The notes: generated by a model from the letters alone, not told the origin. Shown: positions 19,403-28,127, counted from the stretch's first letter. The stretch is 44,305 bases of DNA from Candidatus Cryptobacteroides choladohippi (GCA_018065985.1 JAGHSF010000011.1:1-44305), one strand, 5' to 3'. Numbers and translations are program-made.

Positions 19403-21022
19403 ATGAATACAAAATATGTGTTTATCACAGGTGGTGTTGTTTCTTCTCTGGGCAAGGGAATAATCGCAGCATCACTTGCCAAGTTGCTTCAGGCACGTGG
19501 GCTGAAAGTTACCATCCAGAAGTTTGACCCCTATCTCAATATCGATCCGGGAACCTTGAACCCATATGAGCATGGGGAATGTTATGTGACAGAAGATGGG
19601 GCGGAAACAGATCTGGATCTTGGCCATTATGAGCGTTTTCTTGGTGTCTACACTTCACAGGCGAACAATGTGACGACCGGAAAGATTTACAACACCGTAA
19701 TTTCAAAGGAACGTGAAGGTGCATATCTTGGGAAAACCGTCCAGATTGTACCTCACATTACTGATGAGATCAAGAGGAGGATGCTCCTGCTAGGTAAAAC
19801 CGGCAACTATGACGTTATCCTGACCGAGATAGGAGGCACTGTTGGAGATATGGAGTCCCAGCCGTTCATCGAAGCGGTCAGACAACTCCAATGGGAGCTT
19901 CCTGAAGAGGATTGCATGTCAATTCACCTCACTCTTGTACCGTTCCTCAATGCGGCAAAGGAACTCAAGACAAAGCCCACGCAGCATTCAGTCCAGATGC
20001 TTCAACAGGGAGGCGTCCAGCCGGATGTCATCATCTGCAGGACAGAATACTCCCTGTCTGATGACCTTCGCAGAAAGATAGCCTTGTTCTGCAATGTCAA
20101 GCCCGGGCATGTGATTCAAAGTATCGATGCCTGGAGTATCTATCAGGTCCCGCTCAACATGCACGACGAGCATCTTGACGAGCTTGTCGTAAGGAAACTG
20201 CAGATAGACAATTACCGGCAGCCGGACCTGAAGGAATGGTGCCGGTTTCTTGAGAACCTCAGAAATCCTGAGAAGGAACTCACTGTCGCGCTGATTGGAA
20301 AATATGTATCCCTTCAGGACGCATACAAGTCAATTCAGGAAGCAATCACACATGCTGGCGCTGCATATCGGTTCAAGGTTGATGTCCGTTCGATTCTCAG
20401 TGATGACATTACAGAGGACAATGTGGCTGAGCTTTTGGCTGGTGTCAGTGGCGTTCTGGTTGCGCCCGGTTTCGGTGAAAGGGGACTGGAAGGCAAGATA
20501 AGGGCGATCAGATATGTGCGTGAGAATAACATCCCCTTCCTTGGAATATGTCTTGGAATGCAGATGTGCGTTGTGGAATTTGCCAGGAATGTTCTTGGCT
20601 TCAAGGATGCAGCAACGGCCGAAGTCAATCCTGAATCGTCGCACCTTGTGATCGATATGATGGAGGACCAGAAGAAGACGACAATCAAGGGAGGAACAAT
20701 GAGGCTTGGCGCTTACGAGTGCGAGCTCCTTGAGAATACTCTTGCGCACAGGATATACGGCCGTGACATTATTGTCGAGAGGCATCGTCATCGCTATGAG
20801 TTCAACGCTTCATACAAGGATGACTTTGAAAAAGCGGGAATGGTCTGTTCCGGTCGCAATCCTCAGACTGGCCTGACCGAGATTGTCGAACTGCCTCAGA
20901 ATTCGTTCTTTGTCGGTTCGCAATTCCACCCGGAGTATAAGAGCACTCCGGAGAGGCCTCACCCTCTTTTTGTCTCTTTCGTGAAGGCAGCGGCCGACTT
21001 TGAATCAAAAACAGGGAAATAA
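19403..21022 (+). CDS. pyrG: CTP synthase
   Basis: Aminates UTP to CTP with glutamine and ATP. It has 539 residues, full length. The N-terminal synthase domain starts KYVFITGGVVSSLGKGI (P-loop) and contains YLNIDPGTLNPYEHGE. The C-terminal class I amidotransferase domain has C383 in GICLGMQMC and the His/Glu pair in SQFHPEYKS. It is the fifth glutamine amidotransferase in the window and links to the pyrimidine branch begun by CarAB. It has its own upstream promoter-like sequence and is separated from purB by 600 bases, so it is likely transcribed independently. Confidence 0.97.
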   Translation: MNTKYVFITGGVVSSLGKGIIAASLAKLLQARGLKVTIQKFDPYLNIDPGTLNPYEHGECYVTEDGAETDLDLGHYERFLGVYTSQANNVTTGKIYNTVISKEREGAYLGKTVQIVPHITDEIKRRMLLLGKTGNYDVILTEIGGTVGDMESQPFIEAVRQLQWELPEEDCMSIHLTLVPFLNAAKELKTKPTQHSVQMLQQGGVQPDVIICRTEYSLSDDLRRKIALFCNVKPGHVIQSIDAWSIYQVPLNMHDEHLDELVVRKLQIDNYRQPDLKEWCRFLENLRNPEKELTVALIGKYVSLQDAYKSIQEAITHAGAAYRFKVDVRSILSDDITEDNVAELLAGVSGVLVAPGFGERGLEGKIRAIRYVRENNIPFLGICLGMQMCVVEFARNVLGFKDAATAEVNPESSHLVIDMMEDQKKTTIKGGTMRLGAYECELLENTLAHRIYGRDIIVERHRHRYEFNASYKDDFEKAGMVCSGRNPQTGLTEIVELPQNSFFVGSQFHPEYKSTPERPHPLFVSFVKAAADFESKTGK

Positions 21023-21065
21023 TTGTTCGTATTACGCCAGGTTTTGTCCAAATCATAACTGGGGC

Positions 21066-21096
21066 TTTACAATGTGTTTTTCTTTTGCTAGATTTG
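21066..21096 (+). promoter_or_regulatory. Candidate promoter of the paaK unit
   Basis: TAGATTTG (21089-21096) is an exact TAnnTTTG -7 box. TTTA at 21066-21069 lies 19 bases upstream, one mismatch from the -33 TTTG element. The implied start site leaves a leader of about 150 bases before paaK. Confidence 0.5.
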
Positions 21097-21152
21097 TTTC
21101 AAGATGAAAAGTTCAGTTAGATACTTCTTTTGGTGGCTACTATCCATACCTC

Positions 21153-21226
21153 TGGACAGCGCCTTTCATCTTGCGTAGTGATCAATCCTTATTGTTCAAT
21201 AGTGGCTGTCCATCAAGGGCGGCCAC
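21153..21226 (+). promoter_or_regulatory. Structured leader upstream of paaK
   Basis: TGGACAGC (21153-21160) and GCTGTCCA (21205-21212) form a perfect 8-base inverted repeat. GTGGC at 21202-21206 can instead pair with GCCAC about 15 bases further on, and the two pairings compete for the same bases. This is the arithmetic of an attenuator or ligand-responsive leader, but no known riboswitch class was recognised. Confidence 0.3.
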
Positions 21227-21256
21227 ATTTTGTTTAACTCCAAAATCAATCAGTAG

Positions 21257-22561
21257 ATGTATTACAATGAAGAAATCGAGACAATGAGCCGTGAAGAGTT
21301 GCATCGGCTCCAGAGCGAAAGGCTGGTTAGAATCGTCAAATATACATACGACAATGTGGAATTTTACAGAAAGAGGATGGATGAGCATCACGTTGCTCCC
21401 TCTGACATAAAGTCGGTCGATGATATTTCAAAGCTGCCGTTCATGACAAAGCAGGACCTGCGGGACTACTACCCATACGGCACATTTGCCGCTCCTGCAG
21501 AGAGCATCGTCAGGTTCCATGCCTCCAGCGGCACAACCGGCAAGCCTATTGTTGCAGGCTACACTCAGAATGACCTTGACTGCTGGTCGGAGGGCGTGGC
21601 CAGATGCCTGACTGCCTATGGACTGTCACACAAGGACATAATACAGGTTTCCTACGGATACGGACTGTTCACCGGAGGCCTGGGCGCACATGACGGGGCG
21701 CACAGAATCGGGGCGGCAACCCTTCCTACCAGCAGCGGGAACACCAGCAAACAGATCATGCTGATGAAGGATCTGGGATCAACGGCTCTGTGCTGTACGC
21801 CGTCATATGCGTTGTTCCTTGCAGAATCTCTTGAAAACGATCCCGACACAGACATCAGCCGTGATATCAAACTGAAGGTCGGAGTCTTCGGGGCCGAGCC
21901 CTGGACGGAGAATATGAGAAAGGAATTGGAATCAAAACTCCGCATAAAGGCATACGACATCTACGGCCTGACCGAGGTGAGCGGTCCTGGAGTCGGCGGC
22001 GAATGTGAATGCCAGGACGGGACCCACCTGTGGGAAGACATGTTCTATCCTGAAATCATCGACCCTGTCTCTCTGCAGCCTGTACCGCATGGCAATCGGG
22101 GTGAACTTGTTTTCACGACCCTTCTGAAGGAAGGTATGCCTGTAATCCGCTACAGGACAAGAGACCTTACCTATCTTGACTACTCTCGATGCAAATGCGG
22201 AAGGACGATGGTGAGAATGGGAAAGATACTCGGACGCAGCGACGATATGCTGATTGTGCGCGGAGTGAACGTTTTCCCGTCGACGGTGGAGAGTGTCATC
22301 ATGGAGTTCCCTGAGTTCAACGGTCAGTACTTCATTACGGTTGACCGCGTGAACAGCACTGATACGTTTGACGTCGACGTGGAGCTCAGGCCGGAACTGT
22401 ACAATGGCAACATGAGCGGGATACTGAAGCTTAAGGATGCGTTGACATGGCGTATGGTAAGTGTGCTGGGAATAAAGCCTGCAGTTCACATAGCCGAACC
22501 GGGAAGCATAGAAAGATCCATGGGCAAGGCAAAACATGTAATGGACAAGAGAAAATTCTAA
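21257..22561 (+). CDS. paaK: Phenylacetate-CoA ligase family protein
   Basis: AMP-forming ligase that activates phenylacetate or related aryl acids to CoA thioesters. It has 434 residues, the family's usual length. The adenylate-forming P-loop is HASSGTTGKPIVAGYT near residue 91. The later conserved motif is IYGLTEVSGPGVGGECE near residue 235, with the C-terminal AMP-binding region GRSDDMLIVRGVNVFPS near residue 328. In anaerobic Bacteroidetes this gene sits with an ACT-domain gene, as here. The aryl substrate (phenylacetate, indoleacetate or another) cannot be decided. It is the first gene of a four-gene unit that ends in a PaaI-type thioesterase. Confidence 0.92.
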   Translation: MYYNEEIETMSREELHRLQSERLVRIVKYTYDNVEFYRKRMDEHHVAPSDIKSVDDISKLPFMTKQDLRDYYPYGTFAAPAESIVRFHASSGTTGKPIVAGYTQNDLDCWSEGVARCLTAYGLSHKDIIQVSYGYGLFTGGLGAHDGAHRIGAATLPTSSGNTSKQIMLMKDLGSTALCCTPSYALFLAESLENDPDTDISRDIKLKVGVFGAEPWTENMRKELESKLRIKAYDIYGLTEVSGPGVGGECECQDGTHLWEDMFYPEIIDPVSLQPVPHGNRGELVFTTLLKEGMPVIRYRTRDLTYLDYSRCKCGRTMVRMGKILGRSDDMLIVRGVNVFPSTVESVIMEFPEFNGQYFITVDRVNSTDTFDVDVELRPELYNGNMSGILKLKDALTWRMVSVLGIKPAVHIAEPGSIERSMGKAKHVMDKRKF

Positions 22562-22572
22562 AAACGACTGAT

Positions 22573-22959
22573 ATGATAATAGAACAATTGAGCATTTTCC
22601 TGAATAATTCCATAGGTCGCCTTTCAGAGGTGACGGGCGTTCTTGGAACAGAGGGAATAAACATGAAAGCTTTCACCTTGAGTGAGAGCAGCGATTTCGG
22701 ACTGCTGAGAATAATCACTGATGACAATGAGAAGGCAGTGACTGTCCTGAAAAGGCACGGATTTGCGATATCCTCGTCGAAAGTCGTTTTCATCGACCTT
22801 CAGGACGATACTCCCGGTTCTCTTTCAATCATTATGAAGAGAATCTCGGATCTGGGTATCTCGGTCGAATCCATGTATGCTTTTTCAACCGCCGACGGCG
22901 CAAAGGTCGTCATTCAGGCAGATGATATAGAACGTTGCAATAAAATTCTGATGAAATGA
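22573..22959 (+). CDS. Tandem ACT-domain amino-acid-sensing protein
   Basis: A 128-residue protein made only of two ACT domains (about residues 3-66 and 70-128). The first starts IIEQLSIFLNNSIGRLSEVT; the second has DDTPGSLSIIMKRISDLG. ACT pairs bind amino acids and tune partner enzymes. The start at 22573 places the first strand of the domain at the N-terminus; the frame is open further upstream inside paaK, but that extension is unrelated sequence. The gene lies 11 bases after paaK and overlaps trpB as ATGA. Likely ligands are aromatic amino acids, by context only. Confidence 0.85.
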   Translation: MIIEQLSIFLNNSIGRLSEVTGVLGTEGINMKAFTLSESSDFGLLRIITDDNEKAVTVLKRHGFAISSSKVVFIDLQDDTPGSLSIIMKRISDLGISVESMYAFSTADGAKVVIQADDIERCNKILMK

Positions 22960-24320
22960 AACAGAAAAAATTCATTCTTGCCGACAGCGAGATTCCTCGC
23001 GCATGGTTCAACATCCAGGCTGTCATGCCTAACAAACCACTGCCTATTCTTAATCCTGCAACCAGGGAAGTGCTGACTCAGGAGGACTTGTACCCGATCT
23101 TCTGCGAAGAGTGTGCACGCCAGGAACTGGACCAGACCAATGAATGGATCCCTATCCCGGAAGCCGTTAGGGAGCAGTACGCTGCGTACCGGTGCACACC
23201 GCTTGTGCGCGCTTATGAACTCGAGGCTGCCCTGGGAACTCCCGCTCACATTTATTTCAAGAACGAGAGTGTTTCTCCTGCAGGGTCGCATAAACTCAAT
23301 TCCGCTCTTGCGCAGGCTTATTATGCAAAGCATCAGGGCATTACGAACATCACTACCGAGACCGGCGCAGGCCAGTGGGGAGGAGCCCTCTCATATGCGG
23401 CAAAGAAGTTCGGGATCGACTGTGCGGTCTACATGGTGAAGGCCAGCTATAACCAGAAGCCGTACAGGCGCTCGATCATGCAGACTTTCGGCGCCGCCAT
23501 CACTCCGTCTCCATCCATGTCGACCCGTGCGGGAAAGGATATCCTGACCGAGACCCCCAACGACCAGGGGTCCCTTGGCTGTGCGATCTCCGAGGCCATC
23601 GAGCTTGCACTTTCGACTCCGAACTGCAAATACACACTGGGGTCAGTCCTGAACCATGTGTGCCTTCATCAGACAGTGATCGGCCTTGAAGCCGAAAAGC
23701 AGATGGCGCTGACCGGCGAATATCCCGACATCGTCATAGCCTGCTTTGGCGGCGGCTCGAATTTCAGCGGCATTGCCTATCCTTTCATGCGCCACAATAT
23801 ACTTGAAGGCAAGAAGACCCGCTTCATCGCTGCTGAGCCGTCGGCTTGCCCGAAACTGACCAGGGGTGTGTTCGAATACGACTTCGGTGACGAAGCCGGA
23901 CTGACTCCTCTGCTTCCCATGTTCACCATCGGGCACTCCTTCAAGCCTGCCACGATACATGCCGGCGGCCTGCGCTACCATGGGGCCGGTGTAATTATGT
24001 CCCAGCTCATGAGGGATGGCTATATGGAAGCCCAGGACTTCACTCAGACCGAAACATTCAAGGCCGGAGTGCTGTTTGCCCAGACGGAGGGAATCATCCC
24101 TGCTCCGGAATCCTGTCATGCCATAGCCTGCACAATTAGGGAAGCCATGAAGTGCAAGGAGACGGGGGAGAAGAAGACTATCCTTTTCAACCTCTCCGGT
24201 CATGGATTCGTCGACATGAGTGCATATGAGCAGTATCTTTCAGGAGAGATGCGTGATTACGTCGTCTCTGACGAGGACCTGAAGTTCTTCAGGAAAAGTG
24301 CGGATATGCTTAACCGATAA
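22956..24320 (+). CDS. trpB: TrpB2-type tryptophan synthase beta-like enzyme
   Basis: PLP enzyme expected to join indole and serine (or phosphoserine) to tryptophan without a TrpA partner. At 454 residues it is longer than classical TrpB (about 400). It has the TrpB2 N-terminus (ADSEIPRAWFNIQAVMP), the PLP lysine K113 in GSHKLNSAL, the catalytic ETGAGQWG segment, and the phosphate-binding GGGSNFSG loop. No trpA or other trp gene is nearby. Indole salvage is the usual proposal for stand-alone TrpB2. Its place between an ACT sensor and a thioesterase ties it to aromatic metabolism. Confidence 0.9.
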   Translation: MKQKKFILADSEIPRAWFNIQAVMPNKPLPILNPATREVLTQEDLYPIFCEECARQELDQTNEWIPIPEAVREQYAAYRCTPLVRAYELEAALGTPAHIYFKNESVSPAGSHKLNSALAQAYYAKHQGITNITTETGAGQWGGALSYAAKKFGIDCAVYMVKASYNQKPYRRSIMQTFGAAITPSPSMSTRAGKDILTETPNDQGSLGCAISEAIELALSTPNCKYTLGSVLNHVCLHQTVIGLEAEKQMALTGEYPDIVIACFGGGSNFSGIAYPFMRHNILEGKKTRFIAAEPSACPKLTRGVFEYDFGDEAGLTPLLPMFTIGHSFKPATIHAGGLRYHGAGVIMSQLMRDGYMEAQDFTQTETFKAGVLFAQTEGIIPAPESCHAIACTIREAMKCKETGEKKTILFNLSGHGFVDMSAYEQYLSGEMRDYVVSDEDLKFFRKSADMLNR

Positions 24321-24340
24321 TCAGAAGAATGGTTGGAACA

Positions 24341-24757
24341 ATGAAATTGATGGACTACTTGAACGACACAGACCGTTTTGCAAACGGCTCGGGGGCAAGG
24401 CTTACTGAAGTGCGTGAAGGCTATGCCAGGGCTGAACTGACTGTGGAGGAACGCCATCTGAATGCTGTAGGCGTCTGCCAGGGAGGTGCTCTTTTTACCC
24501 TGGCAGATCTTGCCTTTGCGGCAGTGGCAAACAGCCGCGGTGTGGCAACTGTGGGCGTGAACAACTCTGCGACGTTTCTGCGGTCCGCCAGACTGGGTGA
24601 CCGTCTGATTGCCGAATGCAGTGAAGTCATGGATCACCATAAACTGCCCTTTTGCGAAGTCAAGGTGTCGAACGACAGGGGAGAGTTGCTCGCAGTGATT
24701 ACAGGACTGGCCTACCGCATCAGCAACAAGGAATTCAAGTTCGATTCCCTTATGTGA
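24341..24757 (+). CDS. PaaI-family hotdog acyl-CoA thioesterase
   Basis: A 138-residue single hotdog domain. The motif HLNAVGVCQGGALFTLADLA (near residues 42-61) is the helix and active-site region of PaaI/YbgC-like thioesterases, which hydrolyse aryl-CoA esters. I prefer the ATG at 24341 (MKLMDYLNDTDRFAN), which matches usual family N-termini, over the ATG at 24329. It follows trpB by 20 bases. In the phenylacetate pathway PaaI releases CoA from dead-end aryl-CoA esters made after PaaK, so the pair with paaK is meaningful. Confidence 0.85.
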   Translation: MKLMDYLNDTDRFANGSGARLTEVREGYARAELTVEERHLNAVGVCQGGALFTLADLAFAAVANSRGVATVGVNNSATFLRSARLGDRLIAECSEVMDHHKLPFCEVKVSNDRGELLAVITGLAYRISNKEFKFDSLM

Positions 24758-24849
24758 TGCGGAACCAGACGTAATTTATGAAAATAAATGTATCATCTTT
24801 GCCGAAAATTTTGTAATTTAGTGTTTATTAAGGTATAAATATCGATTTT

Positions 24850-24877
24850 ATGAAGAAATTCATGAATTCATGAATAA
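24850..24877 (+). repeat. 8-base tandem duplication at a lipoprotein start
   Basis: The 8-mer ATTCATGA occurs twice in tandem at about 24860-24875. The ATG at 24850 opens a short frame (MKKFMNS, stop) whose TGA overlaps the ATG at 24870. Removing one copy would place MKKFMN in frame with the downstream protein. A slipped-strand change at the start of translation is the simplest reading. Confidence 0.5.
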
Positions 24878-26384
24878 ACACCACCATCCAGCGCTGCTTC
24901 TCGCTCTCTTGTGTGCCAGTTGCAGCACCTCACAACCGTCCAGTCTTGTACCAGACACACCCTCGTCAGCTCCTGACTATTTCTGCACCTGGAACATCCA
25001 GGGCTATATCGCATCCTATCCTGATACCAGCGATTCAATGCGGGAACAGATGACGGAAGAGAACATCTTCGGAACGGGCCGGTACCAGAACTGGATCGAT
25101 TTCTTCCCGGCAATACGGAGCGACCTTTTCTTCGTCATGGATGATTCCTGGGATATCCCCAGGGATATGAATGGACGATGGGACAATCCGTACTATGGCA
25201 CGATGGAACTCAGCGAGGACCGTTTCCCTTCATTCAAGGGAGACCCTGCAACCCGCCTCAAGGCACTGGTGGACAGTGTGACGGCCAAGGGCTGGAAGGG
25301 CCTTGGCGGATGGGTGTGTGCCCAGGAGGCCGAAAATCTGACGGGTATTGCTCCCCAGGATTACTGGGCGAAGAGGCTCGATGACGCCAATGAGGCCGGC
25401 TTCGCATACTGGAAGGTCGATTGGGGTACCAACGAAAGAAATCCGCAGTGGCGCGAGATGCTGACCCGTCTTGGCAAGGAGCATGCTCCCGAGCTGTACA
25501 TAGAGCATGCGATGGGCCCTGACTTCGTGCAGTTCAGCGACGCTTACCGCACATATGATGTCGAGAACATCATCGCCCAGTCAGTGACCATCCAGCGTGT
25601 CGCTGAAATCCTGCCTTATTCTGCAAAGGGTGATGCCAAGGGTATCATCAATTGCGAGGATGAGCCTTATATCGCCGCCGGCCTTGGCTGTGCCATCGGT
25701 ATCATGCGCCATCCTTTTGCCGGGAACCTTCCTGATGGAAGGCAGGATTTTGCATTCCCGCCGGTCGGACACAACTACAAGGAATGTCTCGACGAGCTGA
25801 CCCGTGCAGTACGCTGGCACAGGATAGCCGAGCCTTTCGGTGCGGATGGCGATTTTCATGCTGACTCGCTTGAGCTGACCGATTCGTGGGAATACCGCGA
25901 GCGGGAGAGCTGGAGGAGTGAGCGCAAGCCGGGTGACATCGTCCCCGGGAGCGCACCGGCAAGAGTAAGCCGCCATATGCCGCTTCCTGAAGTTGGGGAT
26001 ACCACATCCACCCGTCCGTTTGTGCTGGCTTCAGCATATCCTGGAGGTGCCGTGGCAGTAGCCGCCATCGGACGCGCCCTCGGCCGTGAATATGTCACAA
26101 AAGAGGTCCCCGTCACAATCGAAGGCAAGGACTGGCATGCTCCTGTCGGCGTCTTCGGCAGATTCGAAAGCCTGACCATACGCTTCCCTGAAGCTCCGAA
26201 AGGCAGGAATCTGAAAGTCTATGCGCAGGACCTTGCAGGCGATGTCCCTGTCGATATTACCGCAGAGGTTGTCATCGACGTGAACTGCATGACAGTCTCC
26301 GGGGAGACAATCGAAAAGGTGGGACTGATGTGTGCCACGGAAGGTGACCAGTCAGACCCCGGTCTTGTCATAAAAGTGCTGTAG
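24870..26384 (+). CDS. Secreted lipoprotein with GH-D-like glycosidase barrel
   Basis: A 504-residue lipoprotein. The signal LLALLCASC puts the acylated Cys at position 18, with an unusual Cys at -3. The body looks like a TIM-barrel glycosidase related to clan GH-D (GH27/36): FFVMDDSWDIP near residue 90, GWKGLGGWVCAQEA near residue 143, and YWKVDWG near residue 175, whose Asp sits where GH27/36 enzymes carry the nucleophile. A C-terminal beta-sandwich follows from about residue 385. Alpha-galactosidase-like activity is inferred from the next gene (GH110). I could not place it in a numbered GH family, so the exact activity is open. Confidence 0.7.
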   Translation: MNKHHHPALLLALLCASCSTSQPSSLVPDTPSSAPDYFCTWNIQGYIASYPDTSDSMREQMTEENIFGTGRYQNWIDFFPAIRSDLFFVMDDSWDIPRDMNGRWDNPYYGTMELSEDRFPSFKGDPATRLKALVDSVTAKGWKGLGGWVCAQEAENLTGIAPQDYWAKRLDDANEAGFAYWKVDWGTNERNPQWREMLTRLGKEHAPELYIEHAMGPDFVQFSDAYRTYDVENIIAQSVTIQRVAEILPYSAKGDAKGIINCEDEPYIAAGLGCAIGIMRHPFAGNLPDGRQDFAFPPVGHNYKECLDELTRAVRWHRIAEPFGADGDFHADSLELTDSWEYRERESWRSERKPGDIVPGSAPARVSRHMPLPEVGDTTSTRPFVLASAYPGGAVAVAAIGRALGREYVTKEVPVTIEGKDWHAPVGVFGRFESLTIRFPEAPKGRNLKVYAQDLAGDVPVDITAEVVIDVNCMTVSGETIEKVGLMCATEGDQSDPGLVIKVL

Positions 26385-26415
26385 TCATACAAGCCATATC
26401 ACAATAATCATTCAC

Positions 26416-28101
26416 ATGAGAAATATGCTTCACCTAAGAAATAAGGCTGTGCGCATGCTCGCACCGGCCATCGCAAGTCTTTTGCTGGTTTCGTGCGGCT
26501 CTCACAAGTCCGTACTGTACATCACTGATTTCAACATCTCTCCTGATTCTGGAGCGGATGCGACAGTTCCCTTCCGCAATGCGCTTGAAAAGTGCAGGAA
26601 ATCAGGGGCCGACACTCTCAAGCTGGCCCCCGGACGCTACGATTTCTGGCCTGACAATGCCCTCAGACGGGAGATATTCGTATCCAACACCAGTTCCGAG
26701 GAGGAATGCCCCTCGAAGGTGAAGACTCTTGCTCTCCTTCTTGAGGATCAGAACGGCCTTGTCATCGACGGCTGCGGGGCCGAGCTGATTTTCCACGGAA
26801 AGCAGACCATGCTCTCTATCATCCACTCCAGGAATATCACAATCGAGAATCTCGACATCGACTGCCTCCGTCCCTGCGGTTCGGAGATGGTTGTCGAAAA
26901 GGTGGAGCCGGGTTGCGTGACAATGCGCTTCAAACCTGACTCCTGGTTCGAAATCGACGGCAATGGTCAGATAGAGCTGGTTGGAGAGGGATGGAAGACC
27001 GTGCATTCCCATTGCATAGAATATGATCCTGTGGCAGACTGCATGTCATATTCCGACTGCTGGGACAGTCTCCATGATGCCAGGGCCGAACAGGTTGACG
27101 AGCATGTGGTCAGGTTCGATGTCAAGGATACCGGCATATTCACCGTCGGCAATACTCTGACGGTGCGTGACCACTACCGTGATGAGGTTGGCATCCTTAA
27201 TCTGGAAAGCGAGGGCGTGACATTCAGGAACGTGGGAATCCGTTACATGCATGCCATCGGCGCGGTAAGCCAGTTCTCCAAGGACGTGACGTATGACCAT
27301 GTCTTCTGCGAGCCGAAGGAGGGGAGCGGGAGGATTCTTGCATCATCGGCCGACTTCCTGCATTTCAGCGGATGTGCCGGGAAGGTGCGCGTTCTCGACT
27401 GCCGGTTCTCAGGCGCACAGGATGACCCGATCAACGTTCACGGAACTTATCTGAAAATCGTGGAGAAAGTGTCCCCGAGAGAACTCAGGCTGCGTTTCAT
27501 GCACGATCAGACATATGGCATGCGCGCCTTCTGGAAGGGCGATACCGTCTCTTTTGTAAACTCGGCTACATTGCTTGCCAAGTCACTTGGAGTCGTGAGT
27601 GACATGCAGTTCCTTGACCCCAAGGAGGTGCTGCTTACTCTGGAGGAGGATGTGCCAGGCGATATAGTGCCGGAAGAGGATTTCGTTGAGAACCTCACCT
27701 GGACTCCTGAAGTCGAAATCCGTAGATGCCGTTTCACCAGGACCAGCACACGCGGCACACTTGTGACCACGCCCCGCAAGGTCGTCATCGAAGACAACGA
27801 GTACATCAGGACGGGGATGCATGCGATACTGATATCCGGCGATGCGTCGGGTTGGTATGAGAGCGGCGCTGTCAAGGATGTTACCATAAGAGGCAACAGG
27901 TTCACAGGCTGCCCTTGCAACGGATGTGACGCCGTCATAAGCATCAGTCCCACGAACAGAATCGTGGATCCGCAGCATCCGGTCCATACCGGAATCGTGA
28001 TCGAGAACAACTGCTTCGAGACATACGGCAACCCTGTTCTCTTCTCGAAGTCTGCTGAAGTCCGGATGGAGAACAACGAAATCAGAACCTTGACCAGGTA
28101 A
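26416..28101 (+). CDS. GH110 alpha-1,3-galactosidase-like lipoprotein
   Basis: Expected to remove terminal alpha-1,3-galactose, as in blood group B or linear alpha-Gal glycans. It has 561 residues with a lipobox LVSC (Cys27), so it probably sits on the cell surface or periplasmic face. The right-handed beta-helix carries GH110 signatures: SGAQDDPINVHGTYL (acidic pair D336-D337), TSTRGTLVTTPRKVVIEDN, and HAILISGDASGWYESG. It starts 31 bases after the previous gene and is likely co-transcribed. Linkage preference (branched B antigen or linear) cannot be read. An overlapping palindrome at the stop forms the terminator. Confidence 0.9.
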   Translation: MRNMLHLRNKAVRMLAPAIASLLLVSCGSHKSVLYITDFNISPDSGADATVPFRNALEKCRKSGADTLKLAPGRYDFWPDNALRREIFVSNTSSEEECPSKVKTLALLLEDQNGLVIDGCGAELIFHGKQTMLSIIHSRNITIENLDIDCLRPCGSEMVVEKVEPGCVTMRFKPDSWFEIDGNGQIELVGEGWKTVHSHCIEYDPVADCMSYSDCWDSLHDARAEQVDEHVVRFDVKDTGIFTVGNTLTVRDHYRDEVGILNLESEGVTFRNVGIRYMHAIGAVSQFSKDVTYDHVFCEPKEGSGRILASSADFLHFSGCAGKVRVLDCRFSGAQDDPINVHGTYLKIVEKVSPRELRLRFMHDQTYGMRAFWKGDTVSFVNSATLLAKSLGVVSDMQFLDPKEVLLTLEEDVPGDIVPEEDFVENLTWTPEVEIRRCRFTRTSTRGTLVTTPRKVVIEDNEYIRTGMHAILISGDASGWYESGAVKDVTIRGNRFTGCPCNGCDAVISISPTNRIVDPQHPVHTGIVIENNCFETYGNPVLFSKSAEVRMENNEIRTLTR

Positions 28102-28125
28102 GTCCGGCTGACTGCCGGACTTACC
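28097..28125. terminator. Bidirectional terminator between convergent genes
   Basis: A perfect 12-base inverted repeat, GGTAAGTCCGGC and GCCGGACTTACC, surrounds a 5-base loop. The left arm contains the GH110 stop codon, and the right arm ends two bases before the stop of the minus-strand gene. There is no long T tract, but position and strength fit a shared terminator. Confidence 0.7.
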
Positions 28126-28127
28126 GT

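Noticed and set aside
22956..24320. Classical TrpB with a missing TrpA
   Set aside because: Length (454 residues) and the N-terminal region fit TrpB2, which works without TrpA; no trace of a trp operon is nearby.
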